A stretch of 44,232 nt of DNA from Hyphomicrobiales bacterium (GTDB taxonomy: Bacteria > Pseudomonadota > Alphaproteobacteria > Rhizobiales > Methyloligellaceae): the NCBI GenBank assembly GCA_028280515.1, contig JANQLP010000085.1, positions 1-44,232 on the forward strand, given 5' to 3'. The notes under the pieces were generated by a model, which was not told the DNA's origin, made no database searches, and worked only from the letters and a program-made list of their open reading frames with translations. Numbering within the stretch: position 1 is the first letter of the stretch; every line of letters starts with the position of its first letter. Position numbers and translations under genes: made by a program. Of the stretch, positions 33,299 through 42,326 are shown piece after piece.

Positions 33299-34504
33299 TC
33301 AGAAGGCCGGCGGTTTGCTCTTCCAGGGGTACCCCTTGCGCCCGAACTGGTAGCCGATATCGAACAGCTCGGTCATGTACTCGCGGTCGAACGGCTCCGT
33401 GCTCGTGTCCTGCACATCCTTCGGAATGTAGGCCAACCGGTATGTGATGCCGTTGCGACGCGCGAAGTTGTGGAGCTGGTACAGATCGCCGATGCCCTGA
33501 TACTTGATCAACGTGGAGATCGAGCGTGACGCAATCGAAAACGTCCGGTCGCGCACGGGTTTGGTCTCGGGACTGACGCGTCCGTTGCGGATGATATAGA
33601 GGCGGCGGCGTGGACTGACGCCGTATTTGCGGTCGATGGAGCCCAGCATCATCTGCGTTGGAATGAGGAAGACCTGTGTGGTCGTGCCGCCGTCCACATG
33701 CATCTCCTGATAGAGCGTGCCGTCGGCGGTGACGTTGATGAAGACCGGCGGGAACAGGGCCGGTATCGATGCCGATGCGAGAAACACCTGCCGCAGCAGT
33801 TGCAGGGATTGCGGATGTCCGCTCGCGGCAATCTTGCCCGCGTCCCAGATAACCGGCCTTTGCGCATCGAGATTGGTGGTGCCGATCAGAAGCCGCCGGC
33901 CCGTCCTGTGCTCGGCGGCGACCGCGGCCATGAAGTCGTCATCCACATACTTCGCGATCAGGCGCTGGAAGGGCTTGTCGCTGGCCAGGGAGTCGCCGCC
34001 CAGCAAGCCTTTGATCGGCTGCTTCCTCAGGAAATCCCGGGTGGTGTAGGTCGTGTAGAGCTCTCTCAGGACCGGATCGTAGGACTTGCCCAGGAACACG
34101 AACGGCGCGATCAGCGCGCCGGTGCTGACGCCTGTCACGATATCGAAAACGGGCCGCTTGCCGCTTTCGCCCCATCCCGCCAGCAGCCCGGCCCCGAAGG
34201 CGCCGTCCGATCCGCCGCCGGAGATCGCCAGATAGTTGACGACCGGGCGCGTGCCGCGTCTGGCCAGGCTCGGGCGGGATTTTTTCGTCTGCTCGAACTT
34301 CTCTTTGGCAAGGGCATTGAGATTTTCGGGTTGCTGGTCGCCCCAGAACCGGACGTTGGAGAAGCCGGCAACGTCTGCCTCGTTGACGAGGCTCGCCGGC
34401 ACCGCCAGGCGCGGCCCAGACGTGGCGCAGCTGGCGAGCAGCAGAACCGCGACGAGCGCGGCGGCAACCCGCTCCCAACCATTCAGGACTGAAGTCTTAC
34501 GCAT
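33299..34504 (-). CDS. Patatin-like phospholipase lipoprotein
   Basis: A 401-residue protein with a lipobox (VLLLASC, Cys26) that predicts attachment to a membrane after signal-peptidase II cleavage. The patatin domain has the oxyanion loop LAISGGGSDGAFGAGLL, the nucleophile elbow GVSTGA (Ser127) and the catalytic-Asp motif HVDGGTTT. ASASIPALFPPV, typical for the family, is also present. It probably acts as a lysophospholipase or acyl hydrolase on membrane lipids. It is the last host gene before the tRNA-linked islet. Confidence 0.92.
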   Translation of the reverse strand: MRKTSVLNGWERVAAALVAVLLLASCATSGPRLAVPASLVNEADVAGFSNVRFWGDQQPENLNALAKEKFEQTKKSRPSLARRGTRPVVNYLAISGGGSDGAFGAGLLAGWGESGKRPVFDIVTGVSTGALIAPFVFLGKSYDPVLRELYTTYTTRDFLRKQPIKGLLGGDSLASDKPFQRLIAKYVDDDFMAAVAAEHRTGRRLLIGTTNLDAQRPVIWDAGKIAASGHPQSLQLLRQVFLASASIPALFPPVFINVTADGTLYQEMHVDGGTTTQVFLIPTQMMLGSIDRKYGVSPRRRLYIIRNGRVSPETKPVRDRTFSIASRSISTLIKYQGIGDLYQLHNFARRNGITYRLAYIPKDVQDTSTEPFDREYMTELFDIGYQFGRKGYPWKSKPPAF

Positions 34505-34992
34505 GTACTGTAGCTGCCCACGTCATCCCGACCAGCATGCGCGGCAGAGCATAAACCGAAGCCGTTTGCATTGCCACGGGTGGACCATTCCGCCGTATCC
34601 CAGGGGCTCTCCGGCGTGGCGCGCATGACGAGCCTAGCTATGCGGGATTTCCAAAAGCTGAATGGTGGGCGGTACTGGACTTGGATGGAAGTGGTGCTTT
34701 CGAGTGACGAATGCGTCAACGTGTCGATGAATGAAGCACCGGATCACGCGCTTCAATTTGCCAATTCGTTCCCTGCGGAAAAGATGTACATCGTTCACGC
34801 GGGGGAGTGAAAGACGCGGCGCAACGGCAGTCACCGCACGGTCATGCCCTCAGCCTAAAATTCATTATAGGCCACTCGCGTATCCTCTGTAATACGTAGT
34901 CAAACCCATTCTCTTTGACGGCCCTCGCTTCTTTCCATACAGCCAATGGGCTACATGCGCCGCATATAAGCCCATGTCCGTTTGTGCGAAAG
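34505..34992. other. Gene-poor stretch holding the left islet boundary
   Basis: The first part is the 5' flank of the patatin gene. The islet repeat lies at 34662-34683. From about 34840 the sequence turns AT-richer. A 78-residue minus-strand frame (34842-35078) overlaps the metallopeptidase gene out of frame and may be a decayed remnant; I do not call it. A 79-codon frame at 34571-34810 crosses the repeat and is not called either. Confidence 0.5.
34662..34683. repeat. Left copy of the 22-bp tRNA-Val 3'-end direct repeat (attachment-site-like)
   Basis: This 22-bp stretch (starting ATGGTGGGCGGTACTGG and ending ACTTG) is identical to 36892-36913, which is the 3' end of the tRNA-Val gene including the CCA and T-arm. 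Bases on either side differ, so the identity is sharply bounded. Such duplications are left by tyrosine integrases that use tRNA 3' ends. Confidence 0.85.
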
Positions 34993-35871
34993 TCAGATGT
35001 CGTACCAAACGTTGCGCCTATTTTTAGTATCGTACTCGCGCAGCCAGAACTTATCGACCGGTATCTCACAAAACCCAAAAACTGAGACTACAAAATCCCG
35101 TTTGTCTCTGATTGCGCTTTTGGCTGTTTTTGCAGCAGCGCGTAGGCTGAATGGCAGAGTTAGCTCCTTGATCGCACGCCCCATAGCCTTTTTTGTTGTG
35201 CTCGAACAGTACTGGTTAGTGATTAGATACCTTGTTATCAAATTGAAACGTAACGCATATCCGGACAAACCCCATGGGCATTTGTCCCAAAAACCTTCAA
35301 GGTCGGCATTGAATTTGGTCGCCATGGTGGGAACGAGTTTCAGTTGTTCCCCATATATGACGACATGCTCAAGCCAGTTTTCCATTCCAGCGGTTGACGG
35401 TCCGTCAGCCTTCTTTTTGGGGTAGAGGTGTGGGATGTTTCGGACGTAGTAGCGATGCAGATGCAATAGTTCATGCGCGTAAATCTCATCGGATATTTCG
35501 TCGACGCTTCTTTGGTATTCAATTGTTGCCCTGTCGTATCTGGGCATAACACCTACAAATTCTTCATCTGTCTCATGCAATTCAGAAACATTTTGTCTGT
35601 CGCCTTTGGGTTGGAGTTGAATCTCAAATCCTACATGTGCCTCGATTTCATCAACCAAGTGTCGCAGCGACTGGGGAAGGTTATTGTATATTTGTTTATC
35701 CATTTGTCGGCAGAGCGCGCAGCGCACTCGTATGTACTCCGAAACAGCGGGTGCTTTCTGATATTGACGGGGGCTGTACAATGCCAGTCCCTCAGTGTTC
35801 AAAGTATACGTGAAAAGTGGCGTCGGATGTGTGAAGTGTCCGTGAGCTGTTGGCGCAGCTGGCGAGTGCAC
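34993..35871 (-). CDS. Putative zinc metallopeptidase (HExxH), unknown family
   Basis: No known family is recognised. From a GTG at 35871 (AAAGTGAG upstream) it gives 292 residues; an ATG at 35703 would give 236. The motif YAHELLHLHRYY (His133, Glu134, His137) is a zinc-peptidase signature; GMENWLEHVVIYGEQ 30 residues later could supply a third acidic ligand (Glu164 or Glu168). A CALC pair lies near residue 51. The C-terminal part is basic with no membrane segment or signal peptide, so it is likely cytosolic. It diverges from the trypsin-like gene over 80 bp, inside the islet. HExxH proteins of this kind include ImmA/IrrE-type repressor-cleaving peptidases, but no such similarity can be claimed. 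Confidence 0.7.
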   Translation of the reverse strand: MHSPAAPTAHGHFTHPTPLFTYTLNTEGLALYSPRQYQKAPAVSEYIRVRCALCRQMDKQIYNNLPQSLRHLVDEIEAHVGFEIQLQPKGDRQNVSELHETDEEFVGVMPRYDRATIEYQRSVDEISDEIYAHELLHLHRYYVRNIPHLYPKKKADGPSTAGMENWLEHVVIYGEQLKLVPTMATKFNADLEGFWDKCPWGLSGYALRFNLITRYLITNQYCSSTTKKAMGRAIKELTLPFSLRAAAKTAKSAIRDKRDFVVSVFGFCEIPVDKFWLREYDTKNRRNVWYDI

Positions 35872-35951
35872 TCACTTTGAATATTCACAGTTACAGTCGG
35901 AATCGTGTTCTAAGGCCGACGCCGTGTCAAGCTTGAGCAATTGCGGAACTA
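35872..35951. promoter_or_regulatory. Divergent 80-bp promoter region of the protease pair
   Basis: The short AT-rich spacer must drive both islet genes. No dyad stands out. Shared control of the two proteases is an inference from the spacing. Confidence 0.4.
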
Positions 35952-36764
35952 ATGACTGAAGAGACGTGGAAAGTAGCCTTCGTGACTGACACTGGTACAA
36001 CAGTGCAGGGATGGGAAGCTATTGTTCCAATCTGTACGTTTCACCATACAGGCGAGATGCATTGCATCGGAACCGGCTTTTTTATTTCGGTCTGTGGAAT
36101 ATTCGTTACCGCTGCCCATGTTCTCATGGATATCACGGATGAAGAAGGGGAGCAGTTGATGCTCGCCGACGGGCAGCCGGCATTTGGCCTCTTCGTCCTA
36201 CAATTCATTCCACCACAAACGATGCTCAGAAGAAAAGTAGAAATCGGTTCGTGCCATATACGCGATGATGTAGCGGTTGGTATCGCTGAGCCGTTATTCA
36301 ATAAGCAAAGTGGTGAGCGCTTCAGAAACAAAATTCTTGGACTGACAGCTCGCGCGCCGCGTCCTGATCAGGAGGTATTCACTTGGGCATTTCCAAATTC
36401 CGAGGCTGACTTCGATGGAAAGCAAGCCACATTGTCTATCCGGCCCAAGCTTTACGCTGGTGTCATCGAGCAAGAGTTTCGCGAGGGTAAGGGCTGGGGA
36501 AAAGTGTCGGGCCGGTGTTACCAGACGAGCTTAGCTATCGAAGGTGGTGCTAGTGGTGGACCAGTCTTCGGAGAGGATGGACAAGTTTTCGCGGTCAACA
36601 GCGGTGCGATAGCCGGGACCGACGTTGCCTATGTGTCTCACATTCAATCTATCAGCGGGTTACAGCTTCCAAATCTCCAGACTTCTGACGGTGTAGTGCA
36701 CGATCAGATAACTATTCGACAATTGATCGATGATGGCGCAATAAGCGTCGACGAGGCCGGTTAG
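35952..36764 (+). CDS. Cytosolic trypsin-like serine peptidase
   Basis: A 270-residue chymotrypsin-fold protease without signal peptide or membrane segment. The triad is complete: His56 in FVTAAHVL, Asp106 in IRDDVAVG and Ser201 in EGGASGGPVF. GTGFFIS before the His is typical. There is no PDZ or other accessory domain. Bacterial cytosolic proteins of this type are often encoded near defence or signalling genes, and here the only partner is the divergent HExxH gene. Base composition is AT-richer than the host genes. The ATG at 35952 has only a weak ribosome site (GCGGAAC). Confidence 0.85.
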   Translation: MTEETWKVAFVTDTGTTVQGWEAIVPICTFHHTGEMHCIGTGFFISVCGIFVTAAHVLMDITDEEGEQLMLADGQPAFGLFVLQFIPPQTMLRRKVEIGSCHIRDDVAVGIAEPLFNKQSGERFRNKILGLTARAPRPDQEVFTWAFPNSEADFDGKQATLSIRPKLYAGVIEQEFREGKGWGKVSGRCYQTSLAIEGGASGGPVFGEDGQVFAVNSGAIAGTDVAYVSHIQSISGLQLPNLQTSDGVVHDQITIRQLIDDGAISVDEAG

Positions 36765-36891
36765 CCCCATTCTTCCCATCCTTGCTAAGTCGGCGCGCTT
36801 GTCGAATGTTGCAGATTGTTTAGGGGAGTTGTCAGAGACGGAGAAAACGTCCGCCGACGGCAGGTAAAGCACAGGCTCTCAATTTTGTAGT

Positions 36892-36913
36892 ATGGTGGGC
36901 GGTACTGGACTTG
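36892..36913. repeat. Right copy of the 22-bp direct repeat, inside tRNA-Val
   Basis: Identical to 34662-34683. It covers the T-loop edge, T-stem, acceptor strand and CCA end of the tRNA on the minus strand, so the intact tRNA lies at the right end of the islet and insertion did not damage it. Confidence 0.85.
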
Positions 36914-36968
36914 AACCAGTGACCCCTGCGATGTGAACACAGTGCTCTACCAGCTGAGCTAACCGCCC
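36893..36968 (-). tRNA. tRNA-Val (anticodon CAC)
   Basis: A 76-nt cloverleaf on the minus strand including the encoded CCA. The acceptor arms GGGCGGT and ACCGCCC pair, D-stem GCTC/GAGC and T-stem ACTGG/CCAGT pair around TTCAAGT. The anticodon stem CTGTG/CGCAG holds the loop TTCACAT, with anticodon CAC reading the valine codon GUG. Its 3' end is the integration site of the adjacent islet. Confidence 0.97.
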
Positions 36969-37075
36969 TTCAGGTGATCTCCAGCCGGTATAGCGGTCGC
37001 GATTTTGCCAAGTCAAGGCGATGCGCGTTTTCGCGCGGCCGGTCAGATCGGATTCCCGCGGAACAGTTTCCCGGC

Positions 37076-37777
37076 CTATCGCGTCAGCAGGCTGCGGGCG
37101 GCGTCCATGAAGTCCGCGTAGCTGTGGATGAGCACGTCCGCGCCGAGCTGGTCGTGGGGCACGTCGGAGTACCCGAACGAGACGGCGATCACCGGGATGC
37201 CGGCGGCTTTTGCGGTTGCGACATCGGTCGGGCTGTCGCCCACCATGATCGCGCGGTCCGGTGTGCCGCCGGCCTGTCGGATCGTTTCGGTCAGGTGCAG
37301 GGGGTCCGGCTTGTGCACCTCGAGCGTGTCGTAGCCTAGGATCGCGCCGAACTGATCGTGCAGGTCGAGCTCGCCGAGCAACAGCCTGGCGAAACGTTCG
37401 CGCTTGTTGGTGCAGACGCCGAGTTTCGCGCCGGACGCCATGGCAATCTGCAGCACGTTTGCAACGTCCGGATAGGGTGTGCTGTTGACGGCTATGTTGT
37501 CCGCATAGTGATCGAGAAAGAGCCGAAGAAGCCCGTCGACATGATCCTCGCTGCGCGTCTCGCCGGCGTGGACGATGCTCTCCGCGATCATCCGCCGGGC
37601 GCCGAAACTGATATAGGGTCGGATATGGTCCTCGGGCGGTGACGGCAGCTCGGCGTGGTGGAGAGCGTGATTGAGCGCGCCGATCAGGTCCGGCGCGGTA
37701 TCGACGAGCGTTCCGTCCAGATCGAAGACGAGGGTTGCGCCGTCAAGATGGGCGTTATGTGCATTGTCAGGTTGCAT
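37076..37777 (-). CDS. gph: Phosphoglycolate phosphatase
   Basis: A 233-residue HAD hydrolase that removes phosphate from 2-phosphoglycolate, formed by DNA repair or photorespiration. Motif I is VFDLDGTLVDTAPDLIGALNHAL, motif II VCTNKR, motif III K in EVHKPDP and motif IV VGDSPTDVATAKAAG. The insert cap is helical (C1 type). The gph-rpiA-gor linkage is common in Hyphomicrobiales; here a gabD-like gene lies between on the opposite strand. Confidence 0.92.
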   Translation of the reverse strand: MQPDNAHNAHLDGATLVFDLDGTLVDTAPDLIGALNHALHHAELPSPPEDHIRPYISFGARRMIAESIVHAGETRSEDHVDGLLRLFLDHYADNIAVNSTPYPDVANVLQIAMASGAKLGVCTNKRERFARLLLGELDLHDQFGAILGYDTLEVHKPDPLHLTETIRQAGGTPDRAIMVGDSPTDVATAKAAGIPVIAVSFGYSDVPHDQLGADVLIHSYADFMDAARSLLTR

Positions 37778-37967
37778 TCTTGTGGCTCGCGGCAGTATCC
37801 CTAGATGATGATTGCCTCAGGTAAAACCGCCTGACGCGATATTCGTGATCGAGAATTCCAGATAGAGCGGGATCGGACGGAAAACCGGCCTCCCTCTTTT
37901 CCTGAACCCGCTCTACGACACATGTGATCTTCGGCCAGAGTGATGAGGCCGAGTTGAGGAGCAGACG
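37778..37967. promoter_or_regulatory. Divergent promoter region, gph and gabD
   Basis: 190 bp between divergent genes. GAGGAGCAGACG just before 37968 supplies the gabD ribosome site. No RNA gene or strong dyad is seen. Confidence 0.4.
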
Positions 37968-39416
37968 ATGAACTTGAATGATACGGACCTTCTGAAACAC
38001 CAGTGTTACATCGACGGCGAGTGGACAGGCAAGCCGCAGACGCCGGTCCTGAACCCGGCGACGGGAGATGAAGTTGCTCAGGTTCCGGATCTGGGCACCG
38101 ACGAGACGCGCCGCGCGATCGAGGCGGCGAACGCGGCGTTCCGTCCGTGGCGCGCGCTTCTCGCCAAGGAGCGCTCGGCGATCATGCGGCGCTGGTTCAA
38201 CCTGATCGTCGAGGCGACCGATGACCTGGCGCTGCTGATGACGACGGAGCAGGGCAAGCCGCTCGCCGAGGCGAAAGGCGAGATCGGTTACGGCGCATCC
38301 TTCGTCGAACTCTACGCCGAAGAGGCCAAGCGTATTTACGGTGAGACGATCCCGACCCACCGGCAAGACGGCCGCATCCTGGTCTCGAAAGAGCCGGTCG
38401 GTGTGGTCGGTGCCATCACGCCCTGGAACTTCCCGATGGCGATGATCACGCGGAAGGTCGCGCCGGCCATTGCCGTGGGATGCACCGTGGTCGTGAAGCC
38501 GGCGCCCGACACACCGCTTTCCGCGCTCGCGCTTGCCGAGCTTGCCCATCGTGCGGGCATCCCCAAGGGCGTGATCAATGTCGTGACCGGCGATGCGCCG
38601 ACGATCGGCAAGGAGCTCACCTCCAATCCGCTGGTGCGCGCCATCGGCTTCACCGGATCGACCCCGGTCGGCAAGTTGCTCATGGAGCAGAGCGCGAGCA
38701 CGGTCAAACATGTGGCGCTGGAGCTCGGCGGCAATGCGCCGTTCATCGTCTTCGACGATGCGGATATCGAAAGGGCGGTGCAGGGCACTGTCGCCTGCAA
38801 GTTCCGCAACACCGGCCAGGTGTGCATCAGCGCCAACAGGATTCTGGTCCAGGACGGCATCTACGACACGTTTGCGGAGAAGCTTGCCAGCCACGTCACC
38901 AAGATGAAGGTGGGCGAAGGGACCGAGGTCGGCGTCAATATGGGACCGTTGATCAACGAGCGGGCGCTTGAGAAGGTCGAGACCCACGTCAAGGACGCGG
39001 TCGGTCACGGTGCGCAGGTGGTCACCGGCGGCAAGCGTCATGAGCTTGGCGGCACGTTCTACGAGCCGACGGTTCTCACGGAAGCCTCGACCAAGATGCT
39101 GATCACCAGGGAAGAAGTGTTCGGACCCGTTGCGGCGCTGTTCCGCTTCAAAACGGAGGAAGAGGCGATCGAGGTGGCGAACAGCACGCCGTCCGGGCTT
39201 GCCGCCTATTTCTTCTCCCGCGACATCGGTCGCTGCTGGCGCGTTTCGGAGCAACTGGAGTTCGGCCTTGTCGGCGTGAACGAGGGAGTGATTTCGACGG
39301 AAATGGCGCCGTTCGGCGGCTACAAGGAATCCGGGCTCGGCCGCGAGGGATCGCACCACGGCGTCGATGACTTCCTGGAGATCAAGTACACCTTCATGGG
39401 CGGTCTCGACGGTTAA
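37968..39416 (+). CDS. gabD: NAD(P)-dependent succinate-semialdehyde dehydrogenase
   Basis: A 482-residue aldehyde dehydrogenase. It has ITPWNFPMAMITRKVAPAIAVGCTVVVKPAPDTPLSALALAELA (cofactor binding), IGFTGSTPVGKLLM, the general-base Glu at about 252 in LELGGNAPFIVFDDADI and the nucleophilic Cys at about 286 in NTGQVCISANRI. The closing MAPFGGYKESGLGREG is typical of GabD. It oxidises succinate semialdehyde in GABA catabolism; glutarate semialdehyde is also possible. The rpiA gene starts 21 bp after its stop, so these are probably one operon. Confidence 0.93.
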   Translation: MNLNDTDLLKHQCYIDGEWTGKPQTPVLNPATGDEVAQVPDLGTDETRRAIEAANAAFRPWRALLAKERSAIMRRWFNLIVEATDDLALLMTTEQGKPLAEAKGEIGYGASFVELYAEEAKRIYGETIPTHRQDGRILVSKEPVGVVGAITPWNFPMAMITRKVAPAIAVGCTVVVKPAPDTPLSALALAELAHRAGIPKGVINVVTGDAPTIGKELTSNPLVRAIGFTGSTPVGKLLMEQSASTVKHVALELGGNAPFIVFDDADIERAVQGTVACKFRNTGQVCISANRILVQDGIYDTFAEKLASHVTKMKVGEGTEVGVNMGPLINERALEKVETHVKDAVGHGAQVVTGGKRHELGGTFYEPTVLTEASTKMLITREEVFGPVAALFRFKTEEEAIEVANSTPSGLAAYFFSRDIGRCWRVSEQLEFGLVGVNEGVISTEMAPFGGYKESGLGREGSHHGVDDFLEIKYTFMGGLDG

Positions 39417-39437
39417 CGGTTGATGGTGCGGGGGGAG

Positions 39438-40136
39438 ATGGACAGCGACGCGCTGAAGCAGCGGGCCGCGGAACGCGCGCTCGACTATGTCGAGGCGGGC
39501 ATGCGGCTCGGTCTTGGGACCGGCTCGACCGCCGCGAAATTCGTCGATCTGGTGGGCGCGAGGGTTTCCGGCGGACTTGATGTCCTGTGCGTGCCGACAT
39601 CAGAAGCGACCCACAAGCAGGCCGCCGGGCTCGGCATTCCCCTGACCACTCTGGAAGAAACGCCGGAGCTGGACCTCACCGTCGACGGCGCAGACGAGCT
39701 GGACAGTGACCTGCGGCTGATCAAGGGCGGCGGCGGAGCGCTCCTGCGGGAGAAGATCGTGGCCGCCGCGTCCGCGCGGCTGGTGGTGATCGCCGATGAG
39801 ACCAAGCACGTTGAGCGTTTGGGTGCATTTCCGCTACCGGTCGAAATTGTCGCATTCGGATGGCAGGCAACTCTGAATAAGGTGCGCGCGATTGCGCTTG
39901 ATCATGGATGCCGAGGGGAGATCAGCTTGAGGGGCAGTCGGGCGAGTCCGTTTATCACGGACGGTGGCAATTACATTCTCGATTGCGCGTTCGGGTCGAT
40001 CGGCGATGCCGACGCTCTGGCCGTCGCATTATCATGCGAAACGGGCGTCGTGGAGCACGGCCTGTTCATCGGGCTTGCAAGTGCGGCGCTGGTCGCCGGT
40101 CCCGCCGGCGTGGATGTTCTGGGTGAAGCACCATGA
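39438..40136 (+). CDS. rpiA: Ribose-5-phosphate isomerase A
   Basis: Interconverts ribose 5-phosphate and ribulose 5-phosphate. The 232-residue protein starts as [38 protein letters not shown], like other alphaproteobacterial RpiA proteins. The catalytic motifs [25 protein letters not shown] and [12 protein letters not shown] follow. GGGGGGAG abuts the ATG at 39438; an ATG at 39423 is an alternative. Its stop overlaps the gor start by four bases (ATGA). Confidence 0.92.
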   Translation: MDSDALKQRAAERALDYVEAGMRLGLGTGSTAAKFVDLVGARVSGGLDVLCVPTSEATHKQAAGLGIPLTTLEETPELDLTVDGADELDSDLRLIKGGGGALLREKIVAAASARLVVIADETKHVERLGAFPLPVEIVAFGWQATLNKVRAIALDHGCRGEISLRGSRASPFITDGGNYILDCAFGSIGDADALAVALSCETGVVEHGLFIGLASAALVAGPAGVDVLGEAP

Positions 40137-41509
40137 GCGAAACCTACGATTACGATCTGTTCGTCATCGGCGGCGGATCGGGCGGCGTGCGCGCCGCGCG
40201 CATGAGTGCCATCAGCGGTGCGAAGGTCGCCATTGCCGAGGAATACCGTTACGGCGGCACGTGCGTTATCCGCGGTTGCGTCCCGAAAAAGCTGTTCGTC
40301 TATGCCTCGCACGTGAGTGGTGACATTGAAGATGCCGCCGGGTTCGGCTGGAACGTGGAAGGTCTGACGTTCGACTGGCCGACGCTGGTGGCCAACAAGG
40401 ACAAGGAAATCAAACGTCTCGAAGGGCTTTATGCGCAGAACCTGGAGAAAGCGGGTGTCGAGACGCTTCACGAGCGCGCCGAGCTTGTCGACGCGCATAC
40501 GATCAGACTTGCCGGCTCGGGGCGGACGCTGACTGCGCGCTATATCCTCGTGGCGACCGGCGGGCGGCCATTCGTTCCCGAAATTCCGGGGGCGGAGCAC
40601 ATCATCACGTCGAACGAGGCGTTCCATCTGGAGACCCTGCCGAAACGGATCGTTATTGTTGGGGCCGGGTACATCGCGCTTGAATTTGCATGCATTTTCA
40701 ATGGACTTGGTGCCGATGTTCATGTGATCTATCGCGGTCCTCAGGTGTTGCGCGGGTTCGACGACGACCTGCGGGACGGCTTGGCCGAAGCCATGCGTGC
40801 GCGCGGCATCGACATCAGCCTGAGGACCGATGTAACTGAGATCACCAGCACAGACGGCGCGTACAACGCGTCGCTGTCATCCGGCGACACGGTCGAAGCC
40901 GATCTCGTCATGTACGCGACGGGCCGCGTGCCGAACACGCAAGGCCTCGGCCTTGAGAATGCAGACGTCAAAATGGGTTCGACCGGAGAGGTGATTGTCG
41001 ATGAATTCAACCGCAGCTCGGTTGAGAACATCTATGCGGTCGGGGACGTAACCCACGACGTGCAACTGACACCGGTCGCCATTCGCGAGGGCGCGGCATT
41101 CGCCGAGACCGTCTTCAACGGCACCCCCACAAAGGTGGACTATTCCTGCATACCCACGGCTGTGTTCACCGACCCGGAAATCGGGACGGTCGGTCTGACC
41201 GAGGCGGACGCCCGCAAGGCATTCAAGCAGATCGATATCTACAAAAGCCGGTTCCGGCCTCTGAAGCACACGCTCTCGGGGCGTGATGAAAAGATGATGG
41301 TCAAGCTGATCGTCGATGGCGAGAGCGACCGGATCGTCGGCTGCCATATCCTGGGAGCGGACTCGGCGGAAATCGTTCAGGCGGCGGCGATCGCCCTTCA
41401 CATGGGAGCAACCAAGGCCGATTTCGACGCCACCATGGCGCTGCATCCGAGCGCAGGCGAAGAACTGGTGACAATGCGCGAAAAGTGGGTGCCGGCTGCT
41501 GCTGAATAG
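40133..41509 (+). CDS. gor: Glutathione-disulfide reductase
   Basis: A 458-residue flavoenzyme that reduces GSSG with NADPH. The FAD motif [13 protein letters not shown] and the redox disulfide [13 protein letters not shown] (Cys44, Cys49) are followed by the NADPH motif [28 protein letters not shown], whose late Arg residues fit NADPH. FAD-binding YAVGDVT and the C-terminal HPSAGEE, with the active-site His, come last. Translation is coupled to rpiA by ATGA overlap. With the GSTs and the YbdK-type ligase nearby it forms part of the glutathione economy of the window. Confidence 0.95.
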   Translation: MSETYDYDLFVIGGGSGGVRAARMSAISGAKVAIAEEYRYGGTCVIRGCVPKKLFVYASHVSGDIEDAAGFGWNVEGLTFDWPTLVANKDKEIKRLEGLYAQNLEKAGVETLHERAELVDAHTIRLAGSGRTLTARYILVATGGRPFVPEIPGAEHIITSNEAFHLETLPKRIVIVGAGYIALEFACIFNGLGADVHVIYRGPQVLRGFDDDLRDGLAEAMRARGIDISLRTDVTEITSTDGAYNASLSSGDTVEADLVMYATGRVPNTQGLGLENADVKMGSTGEVIVDEFNRSSVENIYAVGDVTHDVQLTPVAIREGAAFAETVFNGTPTKVDYSCIPTAVFTDPEIGTVGLTEADARKAFKQIDIYKSRFRPLKHTLSGRDEKMMVKLIVDGESDRIVGCHILGADSAEIVQAAAIALHMGATKADFDATMALHPSAGEELVTMREKWVPAAAE

Positions 41510-41564
41510 TTGTGCCCGGCTGTTCAAGAGACCATAAGAAGAAAAAGGTTTGGGTACGGATCAA

Positions 41565-42320
41565 ATGGGCCGGCTGGAAAACAAGGTTGCGCTGATCACC
41601 GGCGCCGGAGGGGGCTTCGGCCGCGCTATCGCAGAGGAGTTCGCGCGGGAAGGCGCACAGATATTCGCCGGCGACATTGACGATGAACGCAACAAGGAGA
41701 CCGTCGATCTGATCACGGCGGCCGGCGGGGCGGGGACGGCCATACATCTCGATGTCAGCCGGAAAGAGGATATCGCCGGAGCGCTCGACGCAATCGCGCA
41801 ACAGCATGGGCAACTGCATGTTCTCGTCAACAATGCAGGCATCACCCAGCGCGAGGACTTCCGCCACATCACCGACGAGCAGTGGGCCGAAATCCTCGAC
41901 GTCAATTTGACGGCGGCGATGCGGCTTTCGCGCGACGCATTGAAGCTCCTGACCGCCGCCAAGGGCGCCTCGATCATCAACATTTCATCGATTATGGAAC
42001 GGGTGCATGTGCGCCAGCTGTCGGCATACTCCATGACCAAGGCCGCCATCGCCGGGCTGTCCCGGAGCATTGCAGTGGAATATGCGGCGTTCGACGTGCG
42101 CGTGAATTACCTTTGCCCGGGGTACGCGGCGACGGGGATGACGGAACGCATCCTGCGTAACGATGCGGTACGCAAGGGGCTGATTGATCGCACGCCGCTG
42201 AAGCGGTTTGCCGAAACGCGGGATATCGCCAAGGCGGCCCTGTTCCTCGCCAGCGACGATGCGTCCTTCATCACCGGTGAGGGGCTCACGGTCGATGGCG
42301 GAATGAACATCCAGCTCTAG
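41565..42320 (+). CDS. SDR-family NAD(P)-dependent oxidoreductase
   Basis: About 251 residues of the classical short-chain dehydrogenase type. TGAGGGFGRAIAEEFA is the cofactor motif, then VNNAGITQ, the catalytic Ser in NISSIME and YSMTKAAI. LCPGYAATGMT and the end motif GEGLTVDGGMNIQL follow. NADH versus NADPH is unclear; DIDDE near residue 40 leans to NADH. The substrate is unknown. ATG 41565 is preferred over a TTG at 41550. It starts 55 bp after gor. Confidence 0.9.
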   Translation: MGRLENKVALITGAGGGFGRAIAEEFAREGAQIFAGDIDDERNKETVDLITAAGGAGTAIHLDVSRKEDIAGALDAIAQQHGQLHVLVNNAGITQREDFRHITDEQWAEILDVNLTAAMRLSRDALKLLTAAKGASIINISSIMERVHVRQLSAYSMTKAAIAGLSRSIAVEYAAFDVRVNYLCPGYAATGMTERILRNDAVRKGLIDRTPLKRFAETRDIAKAALFLASDDASFITGEGLTVDGGMNIQL

Positions 42321-42326
42321 CTGGTT

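Larger units (their letters stand above)
34684..36891. mobile_element. 2.2-kb islet inserted at the 3' end of tRNA-Val
   Basis: The 22-bp direct repeats bound 2208 bp that are visibly richer in A+T and in codons such as AGA, TTA and ATA than the flanking genes. The content is only two divergent genes, a HExxH protein and a trypsin-like protease. No integrase, transposase or plasmid gene lies inside, so it is either a remnant of a larger element or a passive cargo moved in trans. Confidence 0.75.

Noticed and set aside
34571-34810. 79-codon frame across the left islet repeat
   Set aside because: It crosses a boundary of two DNA origins and includes tRNA-derived sequence, with no ribosome site. 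It is likely chance.
37767-39359. 530-codon antisense frame opposite gabD
   Set aside because: It shadows a gene with full ALDH motifs and has low-complexity Arg/His/Asp composition.
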